NCBI RefSeq assembly: GCF_014851765.1
Contig: NZ_JACVAI010000003.1
Coordinates: forward strand, 310,001 to 374,000
DNA: 64,000 nucleotides
Origin: Pseudomonas sp. PDM04
GTDB taxonomy: Bacteria; Pseudomonadota; Gammaproteobacteria; Pseudomonadales; Pseudomonadaceae
Direction: 5' to 3'
In this document: positions 9,590 through 18,754 of the stretch, piece by piece
Layout of the letters: the number at the start of each line of letters is the position of its first letter
Position numbering within the stretch: the stretch's first letter is position 1
The notes under the pieces: model-generated
Seen by the model: only the letters and a program-made list of their open reading frames with translations
Told to the model about the DNA's origin: nothing
The model's database searches: none
Position numbers and translations under genes: made by a program

Positions 9590-9860
9590 ATGGCTCCGCT
9601 CTTACAGCGGGTCACTTTTTTCAAACGCCAAAAAAGTAACCAAAAAGTCTCGCCCCAAGCGTCCGGCCCCTCGCTTGGGCTCGGCGTACCTTCGCTCCGG
9701 CATCCATCCGGGGACATCGCCTCCGGTTTGCTGCGCTGCACCTCCTTTCGATGTGTGCGGCTTCGCCGCACGGCGCTGTGCGCCCACTCCCCGGATGAAT
9801 GCCTCCACTCAGCCTTCCGAAGGGGCGGGTGGATCAAAAGCAACATCAAAAGCTTGCAAG
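9590..9860. repeat. Candidate dispersed intergenic repeat block
   Basis: About 270 bases of GC-rich sequence with short internal inverted repeats (GTGCGGCTTCGCCGCAC at 9757-9773) and a run TTTTTTCAAACGCCAAAAAAG. It resembles blocks I recall recurring between Pseudomonas genes and often mis-called as small proteins. Without a genome search its copy number cannot be shown. Confidence 0.4.
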
Positions 9861-9910
9861 GCGAGCTAACGCTCGGTTTGGTGTTTTGGTTGGTTTGGTG
9901 GGCTCATCCT

Positions 9911-10025
9911 GTGGGAGCGAGCCTGCTCGCGAAAGAGGCCGGCCAGACACTCTCCATTTTTTGCGGCTGTACTCGGTCCCCTGTGGGCGCTGGTTTGTCA
10001 GCGAAGGCGGCCTCACAGCCTTCCC
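9911..10025 (+). repeat. Paired REP unit, copy 2
   Basis: GTGGGAGCGAGCCTGCTCGC at 9911, spacer with GCGGCTGTACTCGGTCCCC, then variant REP at 9982-10010. This repeats the 9433-9545 unit in the same direction, with the 9590-9860 block lying between the copies. Confidence 0.75.
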
Positions 10026-10142
10026 TGTTCTGGCGGATGCACCCCGACACTCAGTAAGAGCGGTCGACACTCGACTGTTCGCGGTGGTCGTCAACGAAAC
10101 GCTGGATTGCTGACACCCCCCATTGCGCTTTCCAAACCCCAT

Positions 10143-10170
10143 AAAAAAACCCGGCCAAGGCCGGGTTTTT
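10143..10170. terminator. Rho-independent terminator of sodB
   Basis: Stem CCCGGCC/GGCCGGG (10150-10165) with a 2-nt loop, flanked by seven A and five T, so it works on the minus strand after sodB and could also work on the plus strand. Confidence 0.9.
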
Positions 10171-10185
10171 CGACTGGCGTCGAGC

Positions 10186-10782
10186 TTAAGCAGTGAAGGT
10201 CTTGCCTTCGAATTGCTCAGCCACGAATTTCCAGTTGACCAGGTTCCAGAACGCTTCGACGTATTTCGGACGAACGTTGCGGTAGTCGATGTAGTAAGCG
10301 TGTTCCCAGACGTCGCAGGTCAGCAGCGGGGTGTCGCCGTTGGTCAGCGGGTTGCCGGCGCCGATGGTGCTGGCCAGGGCCAGGGAACCGTCAGCCTTTT
10401 TCACCAGCCAGCCCCAACCGGAACCGAAAGTGCCGATGGAAGTCTTGCTGAACTCTTCCTTGAACTTGTCGAACGAACCGAAGGCTGCATTGATCGCTTC
10501 AGCCAGTGCGCCGGTTGGTTGACCGCCGGCGTTTGGCGCCAGGCAGTTCCAGTAGAAGGTGTGGTTCCACACTTGAGCGGCGTTGTTGAAGATACCGCCC
10601 GAGGAAGACTTGACGATTTCTTCCAGGGTCTTGCCTTCGAACTCGGTGCCAGGCACCAGGTTGTTCAGGTTCACGACGTAGGTGTTGTGGTGCTTGTCGT
10701 GGTGGTATTCCAGGGTTTCCTTGGAAATGTGCGGCTGCAGGGCATCGTGGGCGTAAGGCAGCGGCGGCAATTCGAAAGCCAT
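10186..10782 (-). CDS. sodB: Iron superoxide dismutase
   Basis: A 198-residue cytoplasmic Fe/Mn-family superoxide dismutase converting superoxide to hydrogen peroxide and oxygen. Metal ligands are visible: His in [15 protein letters not shown] (near residue 27), His in VWNHTFYW (near 74), and Asp and His in [14 protein letters not shown] (near 157 and 161). The residue pattern fits the iron form, and P. aeruginosa has sodB at the same place beside bifA. The start at 10782 (MAFELPPLP) has AGGAGA 6 nt before it; an in-frame extension upstream lacks a ribosome site. It is followed by its own strong terminator, so it is probably a single-gene unit. Confidence 0.97.
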   Translation of the reverse strand: MAFELPPLPYAHDALQPHISKETLEYHHDKHHNTYVVNLNNLVPGTEFEGKTLEEIVKSSSGGIFNNAAQVWNHTFYWNCLAPNAGGQPTGALAEAINAAFGSFDKFKEEFSKTSIGTFGSGWGWLVKKADGSLALASTIGAGNPLTNGDTPLLTCDVWEHAYYIDYRNVRPKYVEAFWNLVNWKFVAEQFEGKTFTA

Positions 10783-10959
10783 GATCATTCTCCTAATCAG
10801 GTCAGTTTGCGGTGGTCGCAAGGCCGATCACGGGCGGCCCGACAAAGCGCCAGGAGTTTGTACTCTTTGCGGCGCATCGACCGGATCATAGCACCGGGGG
10901 TGCGGCATAACCACGCAACAACTGTGTGGGATAGAGGTTCCAGAGCCTTTTGGAATAAA

Positions 10960-11562
10960 TCAGGCACTCACGATCAGTTGAGCCGCCACGGTAAACATCA
11001 TCACCGCCACCAACAGGTCGAGAATCCGCCAGGTGCTCGGCCGGGCCAGCCACGGGGCCAGCCAGGCGGCCCCCAGCGCCAGGGTGAAGAACCACAGCAA
11101 CGACGCACTGGCCGCGCCGACGACGTACGCGCCGGGCTCGGTCTGCTGGGCGCCGAGGGAACCGATCAGCAACACCGTATCCAGATAGACGTGCGGGTTG
11201 AGCAAGGTCACCGCCAGGGCGCTGAGCATGACCGCGCGCAGGGAGCGAACGGTCTGGTTTTCCCCCTGTTGCAGGCTCTGTTTCGAGCAGGCCCGACGCA
11301 GCGCGAGGCTGCCGTACCAGATCAGAAACGCTGCACCGCCCCAGCGGGCGACCGCGAGCAGGGTCGGGTTGTGCGCCAGCACGGTCGCCAGGCCGAACAC
11401 ACCGGCGGCCACCAGCAGCGCATCGCAGACGACGCAAAGTGCCGCCACCGGCAGGTGATGTTCGCGACGCAGGCTCTGGGCCAATACGAAGGCGTTCTGC
11501 GTGCCGATCGCCATGATCAGTCCGGCGGCCACCAACAGGCCGTTCACATAGCTTTGCCACAT
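10960..11562 (-). CDS. LysE/ArgO family amino-acid exporter
   Basis: A 200-residue inner-membrane protein with about six hydrophobic segments and the LysE family N-terminal pattern (MAIGTQNAFVLAQSLRREHH) and LNPHVYLDTVLLIG. Members export basic amino acids such as arginine or lysine. It is the second gene of a minus-strand pair, starting 6 nt after the ACT-domain gene, and the LysR regulator ArgP is divergently placed upstream. In E. coli ArgP activates argO with arginine as effector, so the same control is likely here. The order matches PAO1 PA4365-PA4363. Confidence 0.9.
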   Translation of the reverse strand: MWQSYVNGLLVAAGLIMAIGTQNAFVLAQSLRREHHLPVAALCVVCDALLVAAGVFGLATVLAHNPTLLAVARWGGAAFLIWYGSLALRRACSKQSLQQGENQTVRSLRAVMLSALAVTLLNPHVYLDTVLLIGSLGAQQTEPGAYVVGAASASLLWFFTLALGAAWLAPWLARPSTWRILDLLVAVMMFTVAAQLIVSA

Positions 11563-11568
11563 AGACGA

Positions 11569-11970
11569 TTACTCCGCGTTGGCTGCCAGGTCGCGCAACA
11601 CCTGCATGGCGCGTTCGGCATCGGCCTGGCCGACGAACAAATGGTCGTGGTAGTAACCGGCGATCACGTTGCAGCTGATGCCTGCCTGGCCCAGCGCCGT
11701 GGCGAAGGCGGCCGTCAGGCCGACGGCTTGCAGCGCCGAGTGCACGTTCAGGGTGATCCAGGCGGCGACGTAGTCGAAGTCGAACCCGGCCTGTTCAGCA
11801 TGGGAGCGCTGCAGGATCACCGTCAGGCCTTCCTGTTCGCGAAAACTGCCGATGATCTCCAGGCCGTCCGGCAACCGACCGTCGCGCAACGTGCAGAACA
11901 CGTATTCGCCGGCGTTGAGTTGCGGGCTCATGCTTCGCAAAAGGGTTGCCAGTGATGTTTCGCCAGCCAT
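11569..11970 (-). CDS. ACT domain-containing protein
   Basis: A 133-residue soluble protein of the two-ACT type (ACT_3/DUF2241-like). The first half is LNAGEYVFCTLRDGRLPDG... and the second WITLNVHSALQAVGLTAAFATALGQAGISCNVIAGYYHDHLFV, typical of amino-acid-binding ACT folds. The start at 11970 (MAGETSLATLL) has AAGGA in front; the longer frame to 12036 would run into the argP promoter region. It overlaps functionally with the exporter gene directly downstream, suggesting a sensor or modulator of amino-acid export, but its ligand is not shown by the sequence. Confidence 0.85.
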   Translation of the reverse strand: MAGETSLATLLRSMSPQLNAGEYVFCTLRDGRLPDGLEIIGSFREQEGLTVILQRSHAEQAGFDFDYVAAWITLNVHSALQAVGLTAAFATALGQAGISCNVIAGYYHDHLFVGQADAERAMQVLRDLAANAE

Positions 11971-12064
11971 ACGGGTGTTCCTTTCAAAAGTTCTTGCTGG
12001 CCATTCTCCGTCCGCAGGCTGTATAAGAAAAACCAATCCTGCTGATTGCTCATTAGGAAAACTG

Positions 12065-12958
12065 ATGTTCGACTATAAATTGCTCTCGGCCCTGGCGGCG
12101 GTGATCGAACAGGCCGGTTTCGAACGGGCCGCCCAGGTGCTCGGTTTATCGCAGTCGGCCATCTCCCAGCGCATCAAGTTGCTGGAAGCACGGGTTGGCC
12201 AGCCGGTGTTGGTGCGCGCCACGCCACCGGCACCGACCGATATCGGCCGACGTCTGCTCAACCATGTGCAGCAAGTGCGCCTGCTCGAACGCGACCTGCA
12301 AACCCTGGTCCCGGCACTGGACGAGGAAGGCTTGCCGGAACGCCTGCGCATCGCCCTCAACGCCGACAGCCTCGCCACGTGGTGGGCCGATGCGGTCGGT
12401 GACTTTTGCGCCGAGCAACAGGTGCTCCTGGACCTGGTGGTCGAAGATCAGACCGTCGGCCTCAAGCGCATGCGGGCCGGTGAAGTGGCCGCGTGCCTGT
12501 GTGCCAGTGAACGTCCGGTGGCCGGCGGGCGCAGCGTGTTGCTGGGCGCCATGCGTTATCGTGCGCTGGCCAGCCCGGCGTTCATCGACCGGCACTTCCC
12601 TCAGGGCGTGCGGGCCGAACAGTTGTCGAAAACGCCAGCCCTGGTATTTGGCCCGGACGATTTCCTGCAGCATCGCTACCTTGCCTCACTCGGGGTCGAC
12701 GGTGGCTTCGAGCACCATCTATGCCCGTCATCCGAAGGTTTCATTCGCCTGGCCGAAGCCGGTCTGGGCTGGGGCCTGGCGCCTGAACTGCAGGTTCGCG
12801 AGCAGTTGAAACGCGGGGTTTTACGCGAGCTGTTGCCAGATAAGCCCATCGATGTCCCGCTGTACTGGCATCATTGGCGCAATGGCGGGCAGTTGCTGGG
12901 GCTGCTGACCGATCAATTGGTGCGCTCATCGAAGCAATGGCTCGTGCCGTTGGACTGA
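12065..12958 (+). CDS. argP: LysR family regulator ArgP
   Basis: A 297-residue LysR-type regulator. The N-terminal winged helix-turn-helix covers residues 1-60 (MFDYKLLSALAAVIEQAGFE, then AAQVLGLSQSAISQRIKLLE), followed by a ligand-binding domain. It matches ArgP/IciA proteins (PAO1 PA4363). It is divergent from the ACT/LysE pair with 94 bp between starts, the usual arrangement of a LysR regulator and its target. Expected role: activating basic amino-acid export in response to arginine or lysine. The start at 12065 is chosen because the family begins at MFDYKLL; the frame extends upstream without homology. Confidence 0.93.
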   Translation: MFDYKLLSALAAVIEQAGFERAAQVLGLSQSAISQRIKLLEARVGQPVLVRATPPAPTDIGRRLLNHVQQVRLLERDLQTLVPALDEEGLPERLRIALNADSLATWWADAVGDFCAEQQVLLDLVVEDQTVGLKRMRAGEVAACLCASERPVAGGRSVLLGAMRYRALASPAFIDRHFPQGVRAEQLSKTPALVFGPDDFLQHRYLASLGVDGGFEHHLCPSSEGFIRLAEAGLGWGLAPELQVREQLKRGVLRELLPDKPIDVPLYWHHWRNGGQLLGLLTDQLVRSSKQWLVPLD

Positions 12959-13012
12959 GCCGCAGCGTCAAGACCTCACGCACTACGCAAAACGAAATAT
13001 TCGGAGCACTAC

Positions 13013-14005
13013 ATGAAGATTCTGGTCACCGGCGCAAGCGGCTTCATCGGCGGACGCTTTGCGCGTTTTGCCCTGGAGCAGGGCCTGGAAGTACGGGTCA
13101 ACGGTCGCCGGGCCGAAAGCGTCGACCACCTGGTGCGTCGTGGCGCCGAATTCGTCCAGGGCGACTTGAGCGACCCGCAACTGGCGCGCGACCTGTGTGC
13201 CGATGTCGAGGCAGTGGTGCATTGCGCCGGCGCGGTGGGGGTGTGGGGGCGTTATCAGGACTTTCATCAGGGCAACGTGCAGGTCACCGAGAACGTGGTC
13301 GAGGCCTGTCTCAAGCAGCGCGTGCGGCGGTTGGTGCATCTGTCCTCGCCATCGATCTACTTCGACGGGCGCGATCACCTCGGATTGACCGAGGAACAGG
13401 TGCCCAAACGCTTCAAGCATCCGTACGCCGCGACCAAGTACCTGGCCGAGCAGAAAGTCTTCGGTGCCCAGGAGTTCGGCCTGGAAACCCTGGCCCTGCG
13501 CCCGCGTTTCGTGACCGGCGCCGGCGACATGAGCATTTTCCCGCGGTTGTTGAAGATGCAGCGCAAAGGGCGCCTGGCCATCGTTGGCAACGGATTGAAC
13601 AAGGTGGATTTCACCAGCGTGCAAAACCTCAACGAGGCCATGCTCAGCAGCTTGCTGGCCAGCGGCTCGGCGTTGGGCAAGGCCTACAACATCAGCAACG
13701 GAACGCCGATTCCGTTGTGGGATGTGGTCAATTACGTCATGCGCAAGATGGATGTCCCACAGGTGACCCGCTACCGTTCCTACGGCCTGGCCTACGCCGT
13801 GGCGGCGCTCAACGAGGGTGTGTGCAAGCTGTGGCCCGGGCGTCCCGAGCCGACCCTGTCACGTCTGGGCATGCAGGTGATGAACAAAAGTTTCACCCTG
13901 GACATCAGTCGCGCCCGGCATTATCTGGATTACGATCCGAAAGTCAGTCTGTGGACCGCCCTCGATGAGTTCTGCGCCTGGTGGAAGGCCCAGGACATCC
14001 GCTGA
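13013..14005 (+). CDS. NAD-dependent epimerase/dehydratase (3-beta-HSD-like SDR)
   Basis: A 330-residue extended short-chain dehydrogenase. The Rossmann motif TGASGFIGG lies at residues 6-14, the catalytic YxxxK is YAATK near residue 140, and the Ser is in HLSSPSIY. The middle resembles 3-beta-hydroxysteroid dehydrogenase/OleD-type members (LRPRFVTGAGDMSIFPRLL). GGAG lies 7 nt before the ATG. It is the likely PA4361 counterpart. It follows argP by 54 bp on the same strand, so may share its transcript. Substrate unknown. Confidence 0.88.
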   Translation: MKILVTGASGFIGGRFARFALEQGLEVRVNGRRAESVDHLVRRGAEFVQGDLSDPQLARDLCADVEAVVHCAGAVGVWGRYQDFHQGNVQVTENVVEACLKQRVRRLVHLSSPSIYFDGRDHLGLTEEQVPKRFKHPYAATKYLAEQKVFGAQEFGLETLALRPRFVTGAGDMSIFPRLLKMQRKGRLAIVGNGLNKVDFTSVQNLNEAMLSSLLASGSALGKAYNISNGTPIPLWDVVNYVMRKMDVPQVTRYRSYGLAYAVAALNEGVCKLWPGRPEPTLSRLGMQVMNKSFTLDISRARHYLDYDPKVSLWTALDEFCAWWKAQDIR

Positions 14006-14121
14006 AACACAGACGGCCCGGATACTGAACCCCGCCCCGGTATCCAGGGTCAATCGATGCGGCTGACGGGTTTATACTCTGGCCCATAATGCCATCACCG
14101 GGTTTCACAAAGGTCGACTCA

Positions 14122-14997
14122 ATGTCCATGCGTAACGATGCCAACGACGACTTCGACGATGTACCGAGCCTGCGGGCCGATGTCCTCGACGACGATGATT
14201 TTCCAACCACGGCGCGCACCACGGTCCATTCGCGCACGCCACCAGTGGTCAAGGTCAAGGCCGCGAGCACCGGCCCGTTGTGGGCGCTCGTCGGCGCGTT
14301 GTTCTTCGCCTTCGCCGGCCTGGCCTGGTGGAGTTTTCAGCAGATTTCGCTGATGGAACAGCAACTGGTGGCGACCCAGGAAAGTTTCGCGCGGATCAGT
14401 GAGGAAGCGGCGGGGCGCCTGCAGGACATTTCCGGCAAGGTGGTCGCCAGCCAGACCAACGTCACCAGCGACAGCGAAGCGCTGAAACTGCAAATCAGGC
14501 AGTTGGAAAGCAAGCTCCAGGACCAGAGCAAGCAGCAACAGGGTGTTGTCGGCCAGACCACGGACCTGGACAAGCGCCTGGCGCAAATGACCGCGCAAAC
14601 CAGCGAACTGGACAAGCGCCTGGCGCAGGCCACTGCCCAGAACACCGAGCAACAGGCGGCCAACACGCAATTGCAGGCCCAGGTCAAAGCCTTGAGCGGC
14701 GAACTGGCGGCGCTGAAAAGCGCGCCGGCAGACACCGACAAGATCGACGCCCAGCTCAAAAGCCTTGGCGCCGACATTGCCACCCTGAAAAAACAGGGCA
14801 ACCCGAGTGCCGCCATCGAACGCCTGGAGCAGGACATGATCGTGCTCAAGAGCGAGCAGGACAACCGCCCGGCCGCTGCGCCGGCGTCGTCCAACACCGC
14901 CGAATTCGACGCCTTCCGTAGCCAGGTCACCCGCAACATCAACACCCTTCAGGCGCAGATCCAGAATTTGCAGCAGCAGTTGCGCGCCAAGCCATAG
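14122..14997 (+). CDS. Single-pass membrane coiled-coil protein
   Basis: A 291-residue protein with an acidic cytoplasmic N-terminus (about residues 1-45), one transmembrane helix near 52-74 (PLWALVGALFFAFAGLAWW), then a long Gln/Leu/Lys-rich coiled coil to the C-terminus with a repeated unit SELDKRLAQ/TDLDKRLAQ near 150-180. AAGGT lies before the ATG at 14122. Position fits PA4360. The layout suggests a periplasmic coiled coil anchored in the inner membrane; no enzymatic motif is present and its function is unknown. Confidence 0.8.
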   Translation: MSMRNDANDDFDDVPSLRADVLDDDDFPTTARTTVHSRTPPVVKVKAASTGPLWALVGALFFAFAGLAWWSFQQISLMEQQLVATQESFARISEEAAGRLQDISGKVVASQTNVTSDSEALKLQIRQLESKLQDQSKQQQGVVGQTTDLDKRLAQMTAQTSELDKRLAQATAQNTEQQAANTQLQAQVKALSGELAALKSAPADTDKIDAQLKSLGADIATLKKQGNPSAAIERLEQDMIVLKSEQDNRPAAAPASSNTAEFDAFRSQVTRNINTLQAQIQNLQQQLRAKP

Positions 14998-15089
14998 GCG
15001 GCGGATTGTGACTGCGGTTTGCTGAATGTCCCTGCATGCCCCATTGCCGTCTACGCTCTTGAAACACTGACAAGAACGAGGGATGGGCA

Positions 15090-15938
15090 ATGGGGTTTCT
15101 GCATCGGTTGGCCCTGCTGGGGGGCATGTTGTTGCTGTTTGCGGGGCAGGCACAGGCTGCCGCGACAGAAAAGGACGACAGCAAGGCGGCCATTGCCTTG
15201 CTGGAAAAGGCCCTGGCCTATTACCACGACAACGGCGACAAGGCGTTTGCGGCGTTCAGTCGCCAGGGCGAGTTCGTCGACAAGGATCGCTACGTGTTCG
15301 TGGTCGATACCCAAGGCGTGATGCTGGCCAGCGGCGGACCTTCCTCGGCATTGATCGGGCGCGATGTCTCCGAAGTCCTCGGACCGGACGTGCGCAAGGC
15401 CTTCCAGAACGCGTTGAAAGTGCCGGAGGGCAATGGCATTCAGGAGGCGGAATATCGCTGGCAGAACTGGTCCGATGGCAAAGTCGAGCGCAAGCACGTG
15501 TACTACCAGCGCATTGGCCAACGCATCCTGGCGGTGGGTTATTACCTGCCACGGGCCTCGGCAGAGCAGGCGATGGCGCTGCTGAACAAGGCGGCGGCCG
15601 ATCTGACCCGGGACGAGAAGGGCACGCTGACCGCGATCAATTCCCTCAAGGGCGGTTACCTGCAGGATGACCTGTACGTGTTTGTCGTCGACCTGGACAC
15701 CCAGCGTTATGTCGCCCACGGCACCAACCTGCGCCTGGTCAACACCGATTTCGGCAAGATCAAGGACCCTGAAGGCAAGCCTGTGGGTGAGCCGATCCTG
15801 GCGTTGATCGCCAAACAGGATTACGGCGAGTACGCCTACAAGTGGAAAAACCCGGTGACCGGCAAGGTCGAGGACAAGCACGCGTACCTGAAGAAGGTCG
15901 GGCATTTTCTGGTGGCGGTGGGTTACTACAGCCCTTGA
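15090..15938 (+). CDS. Secreted tandem Cache-domain protein
   Basis: A 282-residue periplasmic protein with a clear signal peptide (cleavage near AQAAA, residue 24) and two similar halves. Each half has the single-Cache pattern: DRYVFVVDTQGVMLASGG ... VEHKHVYYQRIGQRILAVGYY-like in the first and DLYVFVVDLDTQRYVAHG ... EDKHAYLKKVGHFLVAVGYY in the second. Cache domains usually bind small ligands in the sensor part of chemoreceptors and kinases; here there is no output domain, so it may be a soluble ligand-binding partner. GAGGG precedes the start. Partner unknown. Confidence 0.82.
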   Translation: MGFLHRLALLGGMLLLFAGQAQAAATEKDDSKAAIALLEKALAYYHDNGDKAFAAFSRQGEFVDKDRYVFVVDTQGVMLASGGPSSALIGRDVSEVLGPDVRKAFQNALKVPEGNGIQEAEYRWQNWSDGKVERKHVYYQRIGQRILAVGYYLPRASAEQAMALLNKAAADLTRDEKGTLTAINSLKGGYLQDDLYVFVVDLDTQRYVAHGTNLRLVNTDFGKIKDPEGKPVGEPILALIAKQDYGEYAYKWKNPVTGKVEDKHAYLKKVGHFLVAVGYYSP

Positions 15939-16000
15939 GTCGGGGTGAGCGATGTCTGCCATCGCAAGCGGACTCGCTCACCTCTGCAAGGTGTTCTTCT

Positions 16001-16028
16001 GTGGGAGCGAGCCTGTTCGCGAGGCGGG
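16001..16028 (+). repeat. REP element
   Basis: GTGGGAGCGAGCCTGTTCGC then GAGGCGGG, a single REP between two convergent genes. Confidence 0.75.
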
Positions 16029-16037
16029 CTATACGGT

Positions 16038-17555
16038 CTAGCGAACCTTGTCCTCGCGCCCGCGCAACAATCGGTTCGGCATCACGATCGCCGCTGCCAG
16101 CCCCAGCAGCGAGACCGCCGCGCTGACCAGCAGCAAATGCCGGAAGGTCGTCAGCAGCTCCGCGCGCAAGGCATTCTGCTCGTTCCCTGGCGCGGCGTTC
16201 AGGCCGTCGAGCAGGACGTTTCCGGAGTGCCCCTCGGCCAGCAGGGTCGAACCGGCCAGGTGGGAAAAGCTCGAATCCTGCAACAGTGCCAGCAGCAGTG
16301 CCGACATCAACGCCACCCCCACTGCGCCGCCCAGGGAGCGGAACAGGTTGGTGGTGCTGGTGGCAACGCCGATGTCGCGCTGGTCCACTGCGTTCTGCGT
16401 ACCGACCAGCGACGTGGGGAACTGCATGCCACCGGCCATTCCGTTGAGCAACATGAACAGGCTGCTCAACCAGAACGCCTGCGGTGCACTGAACGCCATG
16501 CCCAGGATCGAGATCGGCATCAGGATCGCACCCGCCAGAATCTGTGGCTTGTAACGACCGGTGACCGAGGTTCGACGACCGGCGAAATAAGCGCCAATCG
16601 GCAATCCCATCGCCAATGGCAGCAGGTGCAGGGCAGCGCTGTCGGCCCCGGCGCCGGTCACGCTCTGAAAACGCAGCGGCATCAGCACGATCAGCGAAAT
16701 CGCCTGGAAGCTGGTGAAGAAAATCGTGCACCAGCACAACAGGGCGTTGCGGTTGGCGAACAGGTGCATCGGCAGCAAAGGCTCCCGGGCACGGCCTTCA
16801 TGCCAGACGAAGACGGTCAGCACCGTCAGGGCTGCTGCAAACAGCCCGAGCACTTCGCTGCTGCGCCATGAATGCCCCTGTCCGACCTGGGTGATGCCGA
16901 GCAGCAGCGCAGTCAGGCCGCTGATCATCAACAGCGTACCGAGGTAGTCGATGACGGGTTTGCGTTGGGGGATCGGCAGGCCCACCAGGTTGCGTCGGGC
17001 CACCCAGTACGCACCGAGCCCCAGGGGCAGGTTGATCAGGAACACCCAGCGCCAGGACAGGTATTCGGTCATGTAGCCGCCCAGCACCGGACCGGCGACG
17101 CTGGCCACCGCGTACATGCTGCTGAAATAACCCTGATAACGCCCGCGCTCCCGGGGCGGCACGATGTCGCCGATGATCGCCTGGCTGACCGAAATCATCC
17201 CGCCGGCGCCGATGCCCTGGAGAATTCGCGCCAGCACCAGTTGCTCCATGCTCTGGGCCATGCCGCAGAACAGCGAAGCCAGGGTGAACAGCCCCATGCC
17301 GAACAGCATCAGCCGGCGCCGTCCATACAGGTCGCCCAGTTTGCCGTAGATCGGCACCGCCACGGTCATCGCCACCATGTAGCCGGAAATCACCCAGGCC
17401 AGCAGGCTGACATCCTTGAACTGCGCAGAAATGGCCGGCATTGAAACGGCGACGATGGTCTGGTCCAGCGCGCCGAGAAAAATCGCCAGCATCAGTGCAA
17501 TCAGCACATTGCGAATGGCGGGTCTGGGCGCGTCGGGCGGGTTCGGATGGGGCAC
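16038..17555 (-). CDS. DHA2 family multidrug efflux MFS transporter (EmrB/QacA type)
   Basis: A 505-residue inner-membrane protein with about 14 hydrophobic helices. The N-terminal helix has LDQTIVAVSMPAI (motif D1 of the DHA2 family), followed by the loop motif GKLGDLYGRRR and the antiporter motif C VAGPVLGGYM. These mark a 14-helix proton-drug antiporter. The start codon is GTG at 17555 with CAGG upstream. It is divergent from the AraC regulator at 17849, its probable controller. Whether an MFP partner exists elsewhere is unknown; none is adjacent. Confidence 0.9.
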   Translation of the reverse strand: MPHPNPPDAPRPAIRNVLIALMLAIFLGALDQTIVAVSMPAISAQFKDVSLLAWVISGYMVAMTVAVPIYGKLGDLYGRRRLMLFGMGLFTLASLFCGMAQSMEQLVLARILQGIGAGGMISVSQAIIGDIVPPRERGRYQGYFSSMYAVASVAGPVLGGYMTEYLSWRWVFLINLPLGLGAYWVARRNLVGLPIPQRKPVIDYLGTLLMISGLTALLLGITQVGQGHSWRSSEVLGLFAAALTVLTVFVWHEGRAREPLLPMHLFANRNALLCWCTIFFTSFQAISLIVLMPLRFQSVTGAGADSAALHLLPLAMGLPIGAYFAGRRTSVTGRYKPQILAGAILMPISILGMAFSAPQAFWLSSLFMLLNGMAGGMQFPTSLVGTQNAVDQRDIGVATSTTNLFRSLGGAVGVALMSALLLALLQDSSFSHLAGSTLLAEGHSGNVLLDGLNAAPGNEQNALRAELLTTFRHLLLVSAAVSLLGLAAAIVMPNRLLRGREDKVR

Positions 17556-17848
17556 GGAAAAACCTGCAGGCAGTGAGATGACCGCCCGGTTCGAGGCGGT
17601 TGGAAATGCTCGCCAGTGTAAGTCGGTAGCAGGCTATTCGATAGCCTCGTACGGAAACCGCAGGTCATTTTCTCCTTGGATTTTTCTCAATGTGTCCCCC
17701 ACGCACACCTCGGGTGAGGTATTTTCATGGGGCATGCGCACGCATTTTTCACTTGCGGGTCTTTCGACCGAGGGTGAAAACTGAGGAGCCCCTTGTACTG
17801 TCAATCGTGCGATTATCGTCCGCCACCTCCGAGGCCTGGATTGAAGTG

Positions 17849-18745
17849 ATGAACAAGCCTGACCTGCCTTCGATACCGGTGTTCAAACTGTACGGTGAAA
17901 GCCTTGACTGGCCGACACCGGACTTGCTGCACTGCGAAACCATCTCCAAGCGCAGTCGCGAACACCAGTGGGAAATCAAACCCCATCGCCACGCCGATCT
18001 ATGCCAGTTGCTCTTCGTGTTCAAAGGTCAGGCAGCGCTTGAAATCGAAGGTCACCGTACGCAATTGGACGAGCCGGCGATTCTGGTCCTGCCGCCGCTG
18101 TCGGTGCATGGCTACCGTTTTTCCGAGGATGTCGAAGGCTTTGTCGTGACCCTGGCGGCGCCGTTGGTGGCCCACCTTCAGGCGCAACTGGGGCATTCGG
18201 TGAATGCCCTGGCCCAGGCTGACAGTTATCCGTCCGGCGCGGACAGCGATTACCTCAATAGCCTGTTCCAGGCGTTGCAAACCGAATACACCGGGCATCA
18301 ACCGGCCCGGGAAATGCTCATGCATTCGCTGGTCAGTGTGATTCTGGTATGGGTCAGCCGTCAGGCGCTGTCGCGTCGCAGCGCCACCCAGCGTCCGCAG
18401 CGCGCGCGGGAATACCTCAATGGGTTTATCCAACTGGTGGAGGAGACCTATCGACAGCATGTCAAGGTCGAGGACCTGGCGCATCGCCTGGGGATTTCCG
18501 TCTCCCACCTCAACGGCACGTGCCGGGAACTGGCGGGACAACCGGCCCTGCAGATCGTCCACGAGCGCCAATTGCTCGAGGCCAAGCGCCTGCTGACCTA
18601 CACCAGCATGACCATTTATGAAATGTCCGAGGTCCTGGGCTTTTCCGATCCGACCAACTTCACGCGTCTGTTCCGCCGTCGGGTGGGCATTTCACCCAAG
18701 GCGTTCCGCGACCGCTTGAAGGGCGATCAGGATCACGAGGGCTGA
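17849..18745 (+). CDS. AraC family regulator with cupin sensor domain (PobR-like)
   Basis: A 298-residue regulator. An N-terminal cupin (HWEIKPHRHADLCQLLFVFKG-like region near residues 35-60, then LPPLSVHGYRF) is followed by a C-terminal AraC double helix-turn-helix (VEDLAHRLGISVSHLNGTCRE near 205-225 and MSEVLGFSDPTNFTRLFRRRVGISPKAFR near 255-285). The pattern resembles activators of aromatic-acid genes such as PobR, but pobA is not in the window. Divergent placement suggests it controls the DHA2 exporter, possibly in response to an aromatic compound. The ATG at 17849 fits the family; the frame continues upstream by 53 codons without homology. Confidence 0.85.
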   Translation: MNKPDLPSIPVFKLYGESLDWPTPDLLHCETISKRSREHQWEIKPHRHADLCQLLFVFKGQAALEIEGHRTQLDEPAILVLPPLSVHGYRFSEDVEGFVVTLAAPLVAHLQAQLGHSVNALAQADSYPSGADSDYLNSLFQALQTEYTGHQPAREMLMHSLVSVILVWVSRQALSRRSATQRPQRAREYLNGFIQLVEETYRQHVKVEDLAHRLGISVSHLNGTCRELAGQPALQIVHERQLLEAKRLLTYTSMTIYEMSEVLGFSDPTNFTRLFRRRVGISPKAFRDRLKGDQDHEG

Positions 18746-18754
18746 GCGCCGTCG

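Larger units (their letters stand above)
9142..10142. other. 1 kb intergenic region without a gene, filled with repeats
   Basis: No credible gene is seen. The first 280 bases should hold the bifA promoter region (no clear boxes). The rest holds two copies of a paired REP unit and, between them, a GC-rich repeat-like block. The predicted small proteins here lack coding character and run across the repeats. Confidence 0.75.

Noticed and set aside
9433..10025. CRISPR array from regularly recurring GTGGGAGCGAGC repeats
   Set aside because: Copies are irregularly spaced, palindromic REP elements of pseudomonads; there are no spacers or cas genes.
9351..10113. Small proteins between bifA and sodB
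   Set aside because: They read through REP and other repeats, lack coding bias and have no recognised domains.
10886..11560. 224-residue frame overlapping the LysE gene
   Set aside because: Out-of-frame overlap of a clear LysE protein; Arg/Gly-rich shadow sequence.
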